A stretch of 58,030 nt of DNA, taken from NCBI GenBank assembly GCA_017515345.1, contig JAFWFZ010000037.1, positions 1 through 58,030 of the forward strand, read 5' to 3'. Each line of letters begins with the position of its first letter. Position 1 is the first letter of the stretch. Positions 51,998 through 58,030 of the stretch are shown here, piece after piece. The position numbers and the translations under genes are program-made. The notes below the pieces were generated by a model, which saw only the letters and a program-made list of their open reading frames with translations, was not told where the DNA came from and ran no database searches. The stretch comes from Oscillospiraceae bacterium (GTDB taxonomy: Bacteria > Bacillota > Clostridia > Oscillospirales > Oscillospiraceae).

Positions 51998-52438
51998 TTA
52001 TTCTTCCTTCAATTCGTTCAGGATCTTGTACAGCAGTGTGTGAAGGGCCGCAGCCTCCTCCGCGGAGAGGTTCAGGCACTGCCCCACGAGAAACGGCACC
52101 TCCGCCGCCTTTTCCCGCAGGTCCTGTCCCGCGCCGGTCAGGGAGATCAGCACCGCCCGCTCGTCCGCCTCGCTGCGCTTCCGGATCACGTACCCCTTGG
52201 CCTCCAGCGATTTCAGCACCGGCGTCAGGGTGCCGGAATCCAGCCACAGCGCCTTTCCCAGCTCCTTCACCGTGAGCCCGTCACGCTGCCAGAGCACCAG
52301 CATGGCGATGTACTGGGTGTAGGTCAGCCCCAGAGGTTCCAGATGGGGCTTATACAGGCGGATGATCTCCTTGGAGCAGGCATAGAGCGGGAAGCAGAGC
52401 TGATTCTCCAGCCGGAGCTGGGCGTATTCTTCGCTCAT
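51998..52438 (-). CDS. ohrR: OhrR-type MarR-family peroxide regulator
   Basis: 146 aa from the ATG at 52438 (GGAGGAG upstream). Cys15 in ENQLCFPLYACSKEIIRLYKP is at the position of the peroxide-sensing Cys of Bacillus OhrR; a second Cys is at 21. The winged-helix follows (LTVKELGKALWLDSGTLTPVLKSLEAKGYVIRKRSEADERAVLISLT). Oxidation of the Cys by organic peroxide should release DNA. It lies 17 bp downstream of the glutathione peroxidase gene in the same transcript, and a 28-bp palindrome over the shared promoter is the likely operator, implying autoregulation. Confidence 0.93.
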   Translation of the reverse strand: MSEEYAQLRLENQLCFPLYACSKEIIRLYKPHLEPLGLTYTQYIAMLVLWQRDGLTVKELGKALWLDSGTLTPVLKSLEAKGYVIRKRSEADERAVLISLTGAGQDLREKAAEVPFLVGQCLNLSAEEAAALHTLLYKILNELKEE

Positions 52439-52455
52439 CTTCTCCTCCGGGATCG

Positions 52456-52998
52456 TCAGATCAGGGCGGCGACCTGCTTTGCCACCTTCTTCATGTCGAT
52501 GGTGGGCTCGAACCGGGCGACCACGTTCCCCTCCCGATCCACCAGGAATTTGGTGAAATTCCACTTGATGTCCGGGTTGTCCTTGTAGTTCTTGTCCGCT
52601 GCCTTCAGGATGCCGGCCATGGCGAGACCCGCGGGGCTGGCGCCGAAGCCGGAAAAGCCCTGCTGGCTCTTGAGGAACGCATAGAGGGGCAGCTCGTTCT
52701 CCCCGTTCACATCGGATTTCTTCATTTGGGGGAACTTCGTGTTGTATTTGAGGGTGCAGAACTCGTGGATCTCCTCATCGGTGCCGGGGGCCTGGCCCGC
52801 GAACTGGTTGCAGGGGATGTCGATGATCTCCAGCCCCTTGTCGTGGTACTTCTCATAGAGCTCCTCCAGCTTCTCATACTGGGGGGTGAAGCCGCAGCCC
52901 GTGGCGGTGTTCACGATCAGCAGCACCCGGCCGCGCAGCTCCTCCAGCTTCAGCTCGCTGCCGTCGCCGACGGTGAGGGAATAATCATAAATGCCCAT
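52456..52998 (-). CDS. Glutathione peroxidase-like thiol peroxidase
   Basis: 180 aa. The peroxidatic Cys35 lies in NTATGCGFTPQYEKLEELY, matching NxASxCGxT of the family with Cys in place of selenocysteine. The Gln and Trp of the tetrad are in IDIPCNQFAGQAPG and KWNFTKFLVDREG. The second Cys at about 64 and Cys82 could be resolving residues. In Gram-positive anaerobes such enzymes use thioredoxin more than glutathione. It is the first gene of a gpx-ohrR operon, under a palindromic operator. Confidence 0.95.
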   Translation of the reverse strand: MGIYDYSLTVGDGSELKLEELRGRVLLIVNTATGCGFTPQYEKLEELYEKYHDKGLEIIDIPCNQFAGQAPGTDEEIHEFCTLKYNTKFPQMKKSDVNGENELPLYAFLKSQQGFSGFGASPAGLAMAGILKAADKNYKDNPDIKWNFTKFLVDREGNVVARFEPTIDMKKVAKQVAALI

Positions 52999-53029
52999 AA
53001 TGTACGCATCCTTTCCGTAAATATTTTAT

Positions 53030-53066
53030 CCAATTAGATTGTACACAATATAATTGGGCTTGTCAA
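53030..53066 (-). promoter_or_regulatory. gpx-ohrR promoter with overlapping palindromic operator
   Basis: Minus strand TTGACA (53061-53066), 17-nt spacer, TACAAT (53038-53043). A 28-bp inverted repeat (53030-53057) with arms CCAATTATATTGT and ACAATCTAATTGG (one mismatch) covers the -10 and spacer. Its ATTGT/ACAAT core resembles OhrR operators (TACAATT...AATTGTA). Confidence 0.85.
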
Positions 53067-53126
53067 GCACTTTTTTCTTTTTTTCGCGGGAATAGCCGTG
53101 AGTCCCCTGCCGGCGGCGTCCGCGGA

Positions 53127-53155
53127 TTGACAGGGGAGAGGCGGCGTGGTATAGT
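53127..53155 (+). promoter_or_regulatory. sigma-A promoter of the ZIP transporter gene
   Basis: TTGACA (53127-53132), 17-nt spacer, TATAGT (53150-53155). Confidence 0.85.
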
Positions 53156-53203
53156 TATGTCAGTTAAATTATTCTAACCATCATTTGGAAAGGGGCTGAT
53201 CGG

Positions 53204-53983
53204 TTGAGCCGGCAGATCCTGTGGCCGCTGCTGCTCCCGCTGGCGGGCACGTCCCTGGGAGCGGCCTGCGTGTTCCTCATGAAGCGCACCCTCAATGATA
53301 CGGTGCAGCGGGTGCTGATGGCCTTCGCCGCCGGTGTGATGACGGCGGCCTCGGTGTGGAGCCTGCTGATCCCGTCCATGGAGATGGCGGGGGACATGGG
53401 CCGCTTTGCCTTCGTGCCCGCCGTGTCGGGTTTCCTGGCGGGGATCCTGTTCCTGCTGATCCTGGACCGGGTGATCCCCCATATCCACCCCAAGACCCAC
53501 CTGCGGGAGGGGCCCCGGAGCCGCCTGCAGCAGACCACCATGATGATCCTGGCCGTGACGCTGCACAACATCCCGGAGGGGATGGCGGTGGGCGTCGTCT
53601 GCGCGGGGGCGCTGGCCGGCGGCAGCGTCACCTCCCTGGGTGCGCTGACCCTCGCACTGGGCATCGCCATCCAGAACTTCCCGGAGGGGGCCATCATCTC
53701 CATGCCCCTGCGCGCGGAGGGGACAGGCCGGGGAAAGGCGTTCCTGTGGGGCGTTCTCTCCGGCGCGGTGGAGCCCGTCTGCGCCGCCCTGACCTTGGCC
53801 GCCTCGTCCCTGGCGGTGCCGCTGCTGCCGTATCTTCTCAGCTTCGCCGCCGGGGCCATGATCTATGTGGTGGTGGAGGAGTTGATCCCGGAGATGTCCG
53901 CGGGGCGGCACATGAACGTGACGACCCTGGTGTTTTCCCTGGGCTTCTGCCTCATGCTGACGCTGGATACGGCGCTGGGCTGA
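53204..53983 (+). CDS. ZIP-family metal transporter (ZupT-like)
   Basis: 259 aa from a TTG at 53204, with AAAGGGG upstream. Eight hydrophobic segments are seen. The metal-site motifs of the ZIP family are present: HNIPEGMAVGVV in TM4 (about 122-133) and IQNFPEGAIISMP in TM5 (about 157-169); a His-containing loop (IPHIHPKTHLREG) lies between TM3 and TM4. These proteins import Zn2+ or other divalent metals; the ion here is not determinable. It has its own promoter and terminator. Confidence 0.94.
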   Translation: MSRQILWPLLLPLAGTSLGAACVFLMKRTLNDTVQRVLMAFAAGVMTAASVWSLLIPSMEMAGDMGRFAFVPAVSGFLAGILFLLILDRVIPHIHPKTHLREGPRSRLQQTTMMILAVTLHNIPEGMAVGVVCAGALAGGSVTSLGALTLALGIAIQNFPEGAIISMPLRAEGTGRGKAFLWGVLSGAVEPVCAALTLAASSLAVPLLPYLLSFAAGAMIYVVVEELIPEMSAGRHMNVTTLVFSLGFCLMLTLDTALG

Positions 53984-54048
53984 GCCCCGCATACGGGCCG
54001 GGACCGCGGCTTGGGGCATGGACGCTGCGGAAGGCCTGTCCGCAGCTG

Positions 54049-54076
54049 AAAGCTCCGCGGTCACCCGCGGAGCTTT
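54049..54076. terminator. Bidirectional terminator between the ZIP and lipoprotein genes
   Basis: Stem AAAGCTCCGCGG (54049-54060), loop TCAC, and CCGCGGAGCTTTT (54065-54077); T-runs on both exits of convergent genes. Confidence 0.85.
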
Positions 54077-54081
54077 TGCGT

Positions 54082-54369
54082 TTACGCCATGCCGCCGGGG
54101 ACGCCCGGGGCGGCGGGGCCGTCGTTCGCGTCCCCGCTTTCGGCCAGATCGTTGCGCCCGGCGCCGCGGCTTCCGGGATCGTTTGTGACGTAGCCGTCCC
54201 CGGCGCCGTTCTCCAGGTCGTTTTTCGTGCCCTTTCCGGGGTCGCCCAGGGTACTCTCCGGGCTGGTGAGCGCGGGCCTGGCGGTAACGGAAACGCCGCC
54301 GTCGGCCCTGCACGCGGTGAGCGTCAGCGCGGCGAGGACAGCCAGGATCAGCGCAGGAATTCTTTTCAT
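54082..54369 (-). CDS. Small putative lipoprotein
   Basis: 95 aa from the ATG at 54369 (GGGAGGA upstream). The signal peptide MKRIPALILAVLAALTLTAC ends in a lipobox with Cys20, the lipid-anchored residue. The mature part is Gly/Asp/Pro-rich, without regular structure (SPESTLGDPGKGTKNDLENG), and shows no known domain. It may be a cell-envelope spacer; function not known. It is transcribed alone. Confidence 0.75.
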   Translation of the reverse strand: MKRIPALILAVLAALTLTACRADGGVSVTARPALTSPESTLGDPGKGTKNDLENGAGDGYVTNDPGSRGAGRNDLAESGDANDGPAAPGVPGGMA

Positions 54370-54444
54370 TGTCAATCCTCCCGTTTTTCGGTTCTGCACC
54401 GTTATTCTGCGCAGCACAAACGAAAATATGAAGGAAAAAGTTAG

Positions 54445-54473
54445 AAAAAAGCCGGGCCGCATCGGCGGCCCGG
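54445..54473 (-). terminator. Terminator after ogt
   Basis: Stem CCGGGCCGC (RNA 54473-54465) and GCGGCCCGG (54460-54452), followed by CTTTTTT. Confidence 0.88.
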
Positions 54474-54478
54474 ATCGC

Positions 54479-54976
54479 CTATATTTTGCCGCCCCTTTCC
54501 AGCGTCAGGAGCGCCCGCTTGCGTTCGACGCCCCCGGCGTAGCCGGTGAGGCCGCCGTCGGCCCCCACCACCCGGTGGCAGGGGATGAGGATCGAGATGG
54601 GGTTGCGGCCGACTGCGCCGCCCACGGCCCGCGGGGAGGTATGACGTCCCGTCCGTTCCTCAAGCCGCGCGGCCAGCCATCCGTAGGTCACGGTCTGCCC
54701 GCGGGGGATCTCCGCCAGCAGCGCCCACACCCGGCGCTGGAAGTCCGTGCCCCGCGGCGAAAGGGGAGGGAGCCGCCCCGGATCCCGGCCGCTGAAATAA
54801 TCGTCCAGCCACCGGGCCGTCTCCCCGAATACGGGGAGCGTCCGCTCCGTTGCTCTGCCGGAGAGGGCGGAGCCGTAATACTTCTGATTTTCAAACCACA
54901 GCCCGATGAGGGCGTCCCCGCCGCTTGCCAGGGTGATGCGGCCCAGGGGGGAATCGTAATACTGAATGCAGTCCAT
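54479..54976 (-). CDS. ogt: Methylated-DNA-protein-cysteine methyltransferase
   Basis: 165 aa from the ATG at 54976 (AAAGGAG upstream). The acceptor Cys133 is in the invariant IPCHRVVGADG; the DNA-binding helix lies in GQTVTYGWLAARL, and NPISILIPCHRV is intact. The protein transfers the methyl of O6-methylguanine to itself in one suicide step. It has a divergent promoter shared with the LOG-family gene and a terminator after the stop. Confidence 0.96.
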   Translation of the reverse strand: MDCIQYYDSPLGRITLASGGDALIGLWFENQKYYGSALSGRATERTLPVFGETARWLDDYFSGRDPGRLPPLSPRGTDFQRRVWALLAEIPRGQTVTYGWLAARLEERTGRHTSPRAVGGAVGRNPISILIPCHRVVGADGGLTGYAGGVERKRALLTLERGGKI

Positions 54977-54995
54977 GCCGCTCCTTTCCGGGCTC

Positions 54996-55024
54996 TTGCC
55001 TCCGTTCGGTTTTCCGTGTATAAT
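54996..55024 (+). promoter_or_regulatory. sigma-A promoter of the LOG-family gene
   Basis: TTGCCT (54996-55001), 17-nt spacer, TATAAT (55019-55024). It lies within the ogt 5' leader, so the two transcripts overlap divergently. Confidence 0.7.
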
Positions 55025-55054
55025 GCCGGTCAAGGACCGACCGCCTCTGCCCGC

Positions 55055-55083
55055 ATTATAGCAGACGCCGGCCGGATGTTCAA
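55055..55083 (-). promoter_or_regulatory. sigma-A promoter of ogt
   Basis: Minus strand TTGAAC (55078-55083), 17-nt spacer, TATAAT (55055-55060). Confidence 0.7.
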
Positions 55084-55098
55084 CATCGGGAGGGCACC

Positions 55099-55665
55099 AT
55101 GGAGATCTGCGTATACGGCGCCTCCAGCGCATCGCTGAGGCAGGAATACTACGACGCGGCCTTCGCCTTCGGGGCGGAGCTGGCCAGGCGCGGCCACGGC
55201 CTCACCTTCGGGGGAGGAGACAGGGGCATCATGGGGGCAGCCGCCAGGGGCGCCGTGTCGGAGGGCGGCCGGATCACCGGTGTGTCGCCCTCGTTTTTCC
55301 ACGTGGACGGGGTGCTCTACCCGGAGTGCGACGAGCTCATCCTGACGGACACCATGCGGGAGCGGAAGCTGCGCATGGAGGAGCGGGCGGACGCCTTCGC
55401 GGCCCTGCCGGGCGGCGTCGGCACCCTGGACGAGCTGTTCGAGATCCTGACACTCAAGCAGCTCGGCGTCCACGGAAAGCCCGTGGCCCTGCTGAATACG
55501 GCGGGCTACTACGAGCCCCTGCGCCTCCTGCTGGAGCACGCGGTGGGGGAGGGGTTCATGACCCGGGCCGCGGCGGGAATGGCGGGCTTTTTCGACGACC
55601 CCGCCGATCTTCTCGATTACCTGGAATCCGCCTCCGACGATAGGAGAATTTTGAAGGATATATAG
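55099..55665 (+). CDS. LOG/TIGR00730-family phosphoribohydrolase
   Basis: 188 aa. The Rossmann-type GGGDRGIMG (about 39-47) and the family signature PGGVGTLDELFE (about 110-121) are both present. MRERKLRMEERADAFAALPGG contains the Arg pair that binds nucleotide. Relatives release adenine (or cytokinin) from 5'-monophosphates by cleaving the N-glycosidic bond, and some act in nucleotide salvage; older databases call them lysine decarboxylases, which is unlikely. GGGAGGG precedes the ATG. Confidence 0.92.
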   Translation: MEICVYGASSASLRQEYYDAAFAFGAELARRGHGLTFGGGDRGIMGAAARGAVSEGGRITGVSPSFFHVDGVLYPECDELILTDTMRERKLRMEERADAFAALPGGVGTLDELFEILTLKQLGVHGKPVALLNTAGYYEPLRLLLEHAVGEGFMTRAAAGMAGFFDDPADLLDYLESASDDRRILKDI

Positions 55666-55668
55666 CAG

Positions 55669-55696
55669 CAGCTCCCGTCCGGATGGGCGGGAGCTG
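55669..55696 (+). terminator. Terminator after the LOG-family gene
   Basis: Stem CAGCTCCCGTCC (55669-55680) with GGGCGGGAGCTG (55685-55696), then TTGTTATT; it converges with the NrdD-like gene. Confidence 0.8.
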
Positions 55697-55712
55697 TTGT
55701 TATTCGTTCCGA

Positions 55713-55994
55713 TCACTGCTTGGCGCAGCTTGCGGCGTGGCAGACACGATCGTCCACCTCGGCGCGCTTGGCGTTGTTGAAGCGGTCCAGCGTGCCCACC
55801 AGATAGCCGGTGATGCGGCGGATGCGCTCAAAGGGTACGGTCTGCCAGTGATAGGTAAGATCCGCGTATTCCCCGTCCAGGGCGATGTCGATGCTCTCGA
55901 TCAGCTTGTCGGGGTGCGCCTTCCTGGCGTAATCTATATAAGCGTTGATCTCATCCTGGCTGAGCTCACCGCCGGTGACGTTGACGTTGATCAT
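55713..55994 (-). CDS. Small NrdD-like protein (anaerobic ribonucleotide reductase-related)
   Basis: 93 aa, ATG at 55994 with GGGAGG upstream. The C-terminal half, VPFERIRRITGYLVGTLDRFNNAKRAEVDDRV, resembles the end of class III ribonucleotide reductases (RITGYL...RFN..K..E..DR). The glycyl-radical domain and the rest of the enzyme are missing, and the N-terminus is short (INVNVTGGELSQDEINAYIDYARK). Such short proteins are widespread in clostridia and are named after NrdD, but they cannot be reductases alone. A CxxxxxC pair ends the protein (CHAASC). Function unknown. Confidence 0.7.
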   Translation of the reverse strand: MINVNVTGGELSQDEINAYIDYARKAHPDKLIESIDIALDGEYADLTYHWQTVPFERIRRITGYLVGTLDRFNNAKRAEVDDRVCHAASCAKQ

Positions 55995-56044
55995 GGTTGT
56001 ATGCCTCCCGTTACAAGATATTGTTTATTTCTTCGACTGTCGGT

Positions 56045-56073
56045 ACTATATCATGTAATCAAACGTTTGTCCA
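56045..56073 (-). promoter_or_regulatory. Promoter of the NrdD-like gene
   Basis: Minus strand TGGACA (56068-56073), 17-nt spacer, TATAGT (56045-56050). A CAAACGTTTG palindrome (56060-56069) lies over the -35/spacer. On the plus strand 56043-56058 loosely resembles an NrdR box. Confidence 0.6.
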
Positions 56074-56163
56074 TAGCGAAACACGACATTTTATGTTACC
56101 TTCCATGCAAAGTTGTATGGTACTTATGATGAAAACGAATCGGTGGCGCCGCGGCGGGAGGCG

Positions 56164-56192
56164 TTGACCGCCGACCGGTCCCGTGGTATCAT
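56164..56192 (+). promoter_or_regulatory. Promoter of the flavin reductase-like gene
   Basis: TTGACC (56164-56169), 17-nt spacer, TATCAT (56187-56192); GTGAGGAAG precedes the start codon. Confidence 0.7.
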
Positions 56193-56222
56193 GGTTCAAA
56201 CCGTGAAAGTGAGGAAGCGCAT

Positions 56223-56789
56223 ATGAGAAAAGATCTTGGCAAGGTCCCTGCCGTGTACCCCATGCCGGTTCTGATGGTCGCGGCCTACGACGAGGCGGGC
56301 ACCGTGAACGTGATGAACGCCGCCTGGGGCATGATCTGCGATATGGATAAGATCGCCCTGTTCATTGATGAGGAGCACAGGACCACAAAGAACATCCGCG
56401 CCGTGGGGGCGTTCACCGTGAGCATCGCGGACCGGGCGCACATGGATGCTGCGGATTTCTTCGGCATCGCCAGCGGCAACGACATGGCGGACAAATTTGC
56501 CCGCACCGGGTATCACGCCGCAAAGAGCGGCTACGTCAACGCGCCTGTCATCGAGGAGTTCCCGGTGGCCATGGAGTGCGAGCTGGCGGAGATCGTGGAA
56601 ACGGAGAATCTCCACGCGGTGGTAGGCCGCATCGTGAATGTCAGCGCCGATGAGAGGGTGCTGGACGAGAACGGCAAGATCGCGCCGGAAAAGCTGGACG
56701 CGCTGATCTTTGACCAGTTCCGCGCTGGGTACTACGTCAGCGGCGAGAAGGTCGGCGAGGCCTGGAACGCCGGCAGGAAGCTGATGTAA
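56223..56789 (+). CDS. Flavin reductase-like FMN-binding protein
   Basis: 188 aa. A flavin reductase-like split-barrel protein: YPMPVLMVAAYDEAGTVNVMNAAWGMICD at the N-terminus, HRTTKNIRAVGAFTVSIAD in the core (FMN phosphate contacts), then DFFGIASGNDMADKF and AMECELAEIVE. The family includes NAD(P)H:flavin reductases and rubredoxin/flavoredoxin-type electron carriers in anaerobes. Partner not visible. It has its own promoter and shares a bidirectional terminator with ftsH. Confidence 0.93.
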   Translation: MRKDLGKVPAVYPMPVLMVAAYDEAGTVNVMNAAWGMICDMDKIALFIDEEHRTTKNIRAVGAFTVSIADRAHMDAADFFGIASGNDMADKFARTGYHAAKSGYVNAPVIEEFPVAMECELAEIVETENLHAVVGRIVNVSADERVLDENGKIAPEKLDALIFDQFRAGYYVSGEKVGEAWNAGRKLM

Positions 56790-56803
56790 AGAAACCGGAA
56801 AAA

Positions 56804-56837
56804 AACGACTCACGGAAGCGTGCTTCCGTGAGTCGTT
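56804..56837. terminator. Bidirectional terminator between the flavin reductase-like gene and ftsH
   Basis: A 16-bp perfect stem AACGACTCACGGAAGC (56804-56819) with its complement (56822-56837); T-runs on both exits (TTTTTTT on plus, TTTTTCC on minus). Confidence 0.93.
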
Positions 56838-56840
56838 TTT

Positions 56841-58030
56841 TTATTCGGGTTTGTCCGTCGGATCCTGGGGGCTCTCCGGCACGTAGAGCGGGGGCGGCTG
56901 GGGGAGCCCGGTGTCCGCGGGCATCTCCGGCACGGCGTCCGCTTCCGTGGAGGAGGTGTGGGATTCGACGGGCTTCGGCGGCTCCTTCTTTTCGGGGAGC
57001 TGCCCGTCGTGATCGCACATGTAGGCGAAATCCGCGCCGTCCATGGTCTCGTGGGTCATCAGGTATTCCGCGGTAGCCACCAGCATATCCCGGTGCTCCG
57101 TGAGGATATCCTCGCACTTCTTCATGGCCCGGTCGAAGATGTTGCGCACCTCGTCGTCGATCATGGCGGCGGTCTTCTCGGAATAGCTCTTCGTCTGGCC
57201 GAAGTCGCGGCCGATAAAGATAGAGTGGCTGCTGTCGTCGAAGGAGATGGGGCCGAGCACGTCGCTCATGCCGTATTTCATCACCATGGCGCGGGCGATG
57301 GAGCTCGCCTGCTGGATGTCGGCGGAGGCGCCGTTTGAGATATCGTCCAGCATGAGCTTTTCCGCCATGCGGCCGCCCAGAGCGGAGATGATGCGCTCGA
57401 ACATCTCGCTGCGGGAGCTGAAGGATCGGTCCTCGGTGGGCCGGTAGACGGTCATGCCGCCCGCCGCGCCGTGGGGGATGATGGTGATCTGGTGGACGGG
57501 GTCCACATGCTCCAGATAGTGGGAGACGACGGCGTGTCCAGCCTCATGATAGGCGGTGAGCTTCCGCTCCTTTTCGGTGATGACCCTGCTGCGCTTCTCG
57601 GGTCCGGCGATGACCTTCATGGTGGCGTCCTCGATCTCGGTCATGGTGATGAACCGCTTGCTGCGCCGCGCGGTGAGCAGCGCCGCCTCATTGAGCAGGT
57701 TCTCCAGATCCGCGCCGGTGAAGCCGGGCGTTCCCTTGGCGATGGCACCGAGATCCACATCGTCCGCGATGGCCTTGCCCCTGGCATGGACCTTCAGGAT
57801 CGCCTCGCGGCCCTTGATGTCGGGCAGCCCCACATAGACCTGCCGGTCGAAACGGCCGGGACGGAGCAGGGCGTTGTCCAGGATGTCCGCCCGGTTGGTG
57901 GCGGCGATGACGATCACGCCCTCGTTGCTGGTGAAGCCGTCCATTTCCACGAGGAGCTGGTTCAGGGTCTGCTCCCGCTCGTCGTGGCCGCCGCCCAGGC
58001 CGGCGCCTCTCTGGCGGCCTACGGCGTCGA
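56841..58030 (-). CDS. ftsH: ATP-dependent zinc metalloprotease FtsH (N-terminal part outside window)
   Basis: The visible 396 codons cover the end of the AAA module and all of the protease domain. The second region of homology ([21 protein letters not shown]) and the zinc motif [10 protein letters not shown] are clear; the third zinc ligand Asp lies further down, probably in the [18 protein letters not shown] helix. Upstream codons continue to the edge ([20 protein letters not shown]). The C-terminal tail is Pro/Glu-rich and variable ([12 protein letters not shown]). FtsH degrades misassembled membrane proteins and regulators. The Walker A and TM segments are outside the window. Confidence 0.97.
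   Translation of the reverse strand, partial: DAVGRQRGAGLGGGHDEREQTLNQLLVEMDGFTSNEGVIVIAATNRADILDNALLRPGRFDRQVYVGLPDIKGREAILKVHARGKAIADDVDLGAIAKGTPGFTGADLENLLNEAALLTARRSKRFITMTEIEDATMKVIAGPEKRSRVITEKERKLTAYHEAGHAVVSHYLEHVDPVHQITIIPHGAAGGMTVYRPTEDRSFSSRSEMFERIISALGGRMAEKLMLDDISNGASADIQQASSIARAMVMKYGMSDVLGPISFDDSSHSIFIGRDFGQTKSYSEKTAAMIDDEVRNIFDRAMKKCEDILTEHRDMLVATAEYLMTHETMDGADFAYMCDHDGQLPEKKEPPKPVESHTSSTEADAVPEMPADTGLPQPPPLYVPESPQDPTDKPE

Noticed and set aside
55099..55665. Lysine decarboxylase
   Set aside because: PGGVGTLDE and length match LOG-type phosphoribohydrolases; there is no PLP-binding Lys motif.

Overview
The window is GC-rich DNA from an anaerobic Firmicute. The best guess is a gut-type clostridium of the Oscillospiraceae, because it combines a T-box leader on pheST, a large Gram-positive SRP RNA upstream of dnaX, S-layer-homology (SLH) proteins, an OhrR-type regulator, a DUF896 protein, an [FeFe] hydrogenase and fumarate-reductase-like flavoproteins. 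The taxon is an inference; no rRNA or other definitive marker is present.

Layout. Positions 1-6625 (minus strand): a Phe T-box leader, pheS, pheT, then after only about 30 bp a small [FeFe] hydrogenase and a flavoprotein reductase cut by the window edge. 6713-10535 (plus): an SLH protein, the SRP RNA, dnaX and ybaB. 10567-18806 (minus): a complete shikimate/Phe/Tyr operon aroF-tyrA-aroB-aroA-aroC-pheA-aroEK-aroQ, nearly all joined by 4-nt overlaps, behind a Tyr/Phe-coding leader peptide with a complete set of alternative RNA hairpins. This is a classical ribosome-stalling attenuator that can be read directly from the sequence. 18873-23528: bioY, a Cys-rich unknown protein, a PfkB sugar kinase, a UroD-family protein and a short-chain dehydrogenase.

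23612-42541 (minus) is a cell-surface module. An operon of ECF-like sigma factor, small two-TM protein, multi-TM protein and PrsW-type intramembrane protease ends at a strong terminator. Next comes a second small two-TM protein (a paralogue of the first) translationally coupled to a 4570-residue secreted SLH protein, then a secreted subtilisin-like protease. I infer a regulated-proteolysis/sigma circuit controlling a giant surface protein; it is the best candidate here for an undescribed system.

42588-58030 is mostly housekeeping: thpR, a DUF2130 protein, a second flavoprotein of the same family as the one at position 1, an AT-richer NUDIX gene beside tRNA-Pro, typA, asnS, a DUF896 gene, a nitroreductase, a gpx-ohrR peroxide operon with a palindromic operator, a ZIP metal transporter, a small lipoprotein, ogt, a LOG-family protein, an NrdD-like small protein, a flavin reductase-like protein and the 3' part of ftsH. 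Two independent aromatic-amino-acid sensors (T-box for Phe-tRNA, leader peptide for Tyr/Phe) lie about 12 kb apart.
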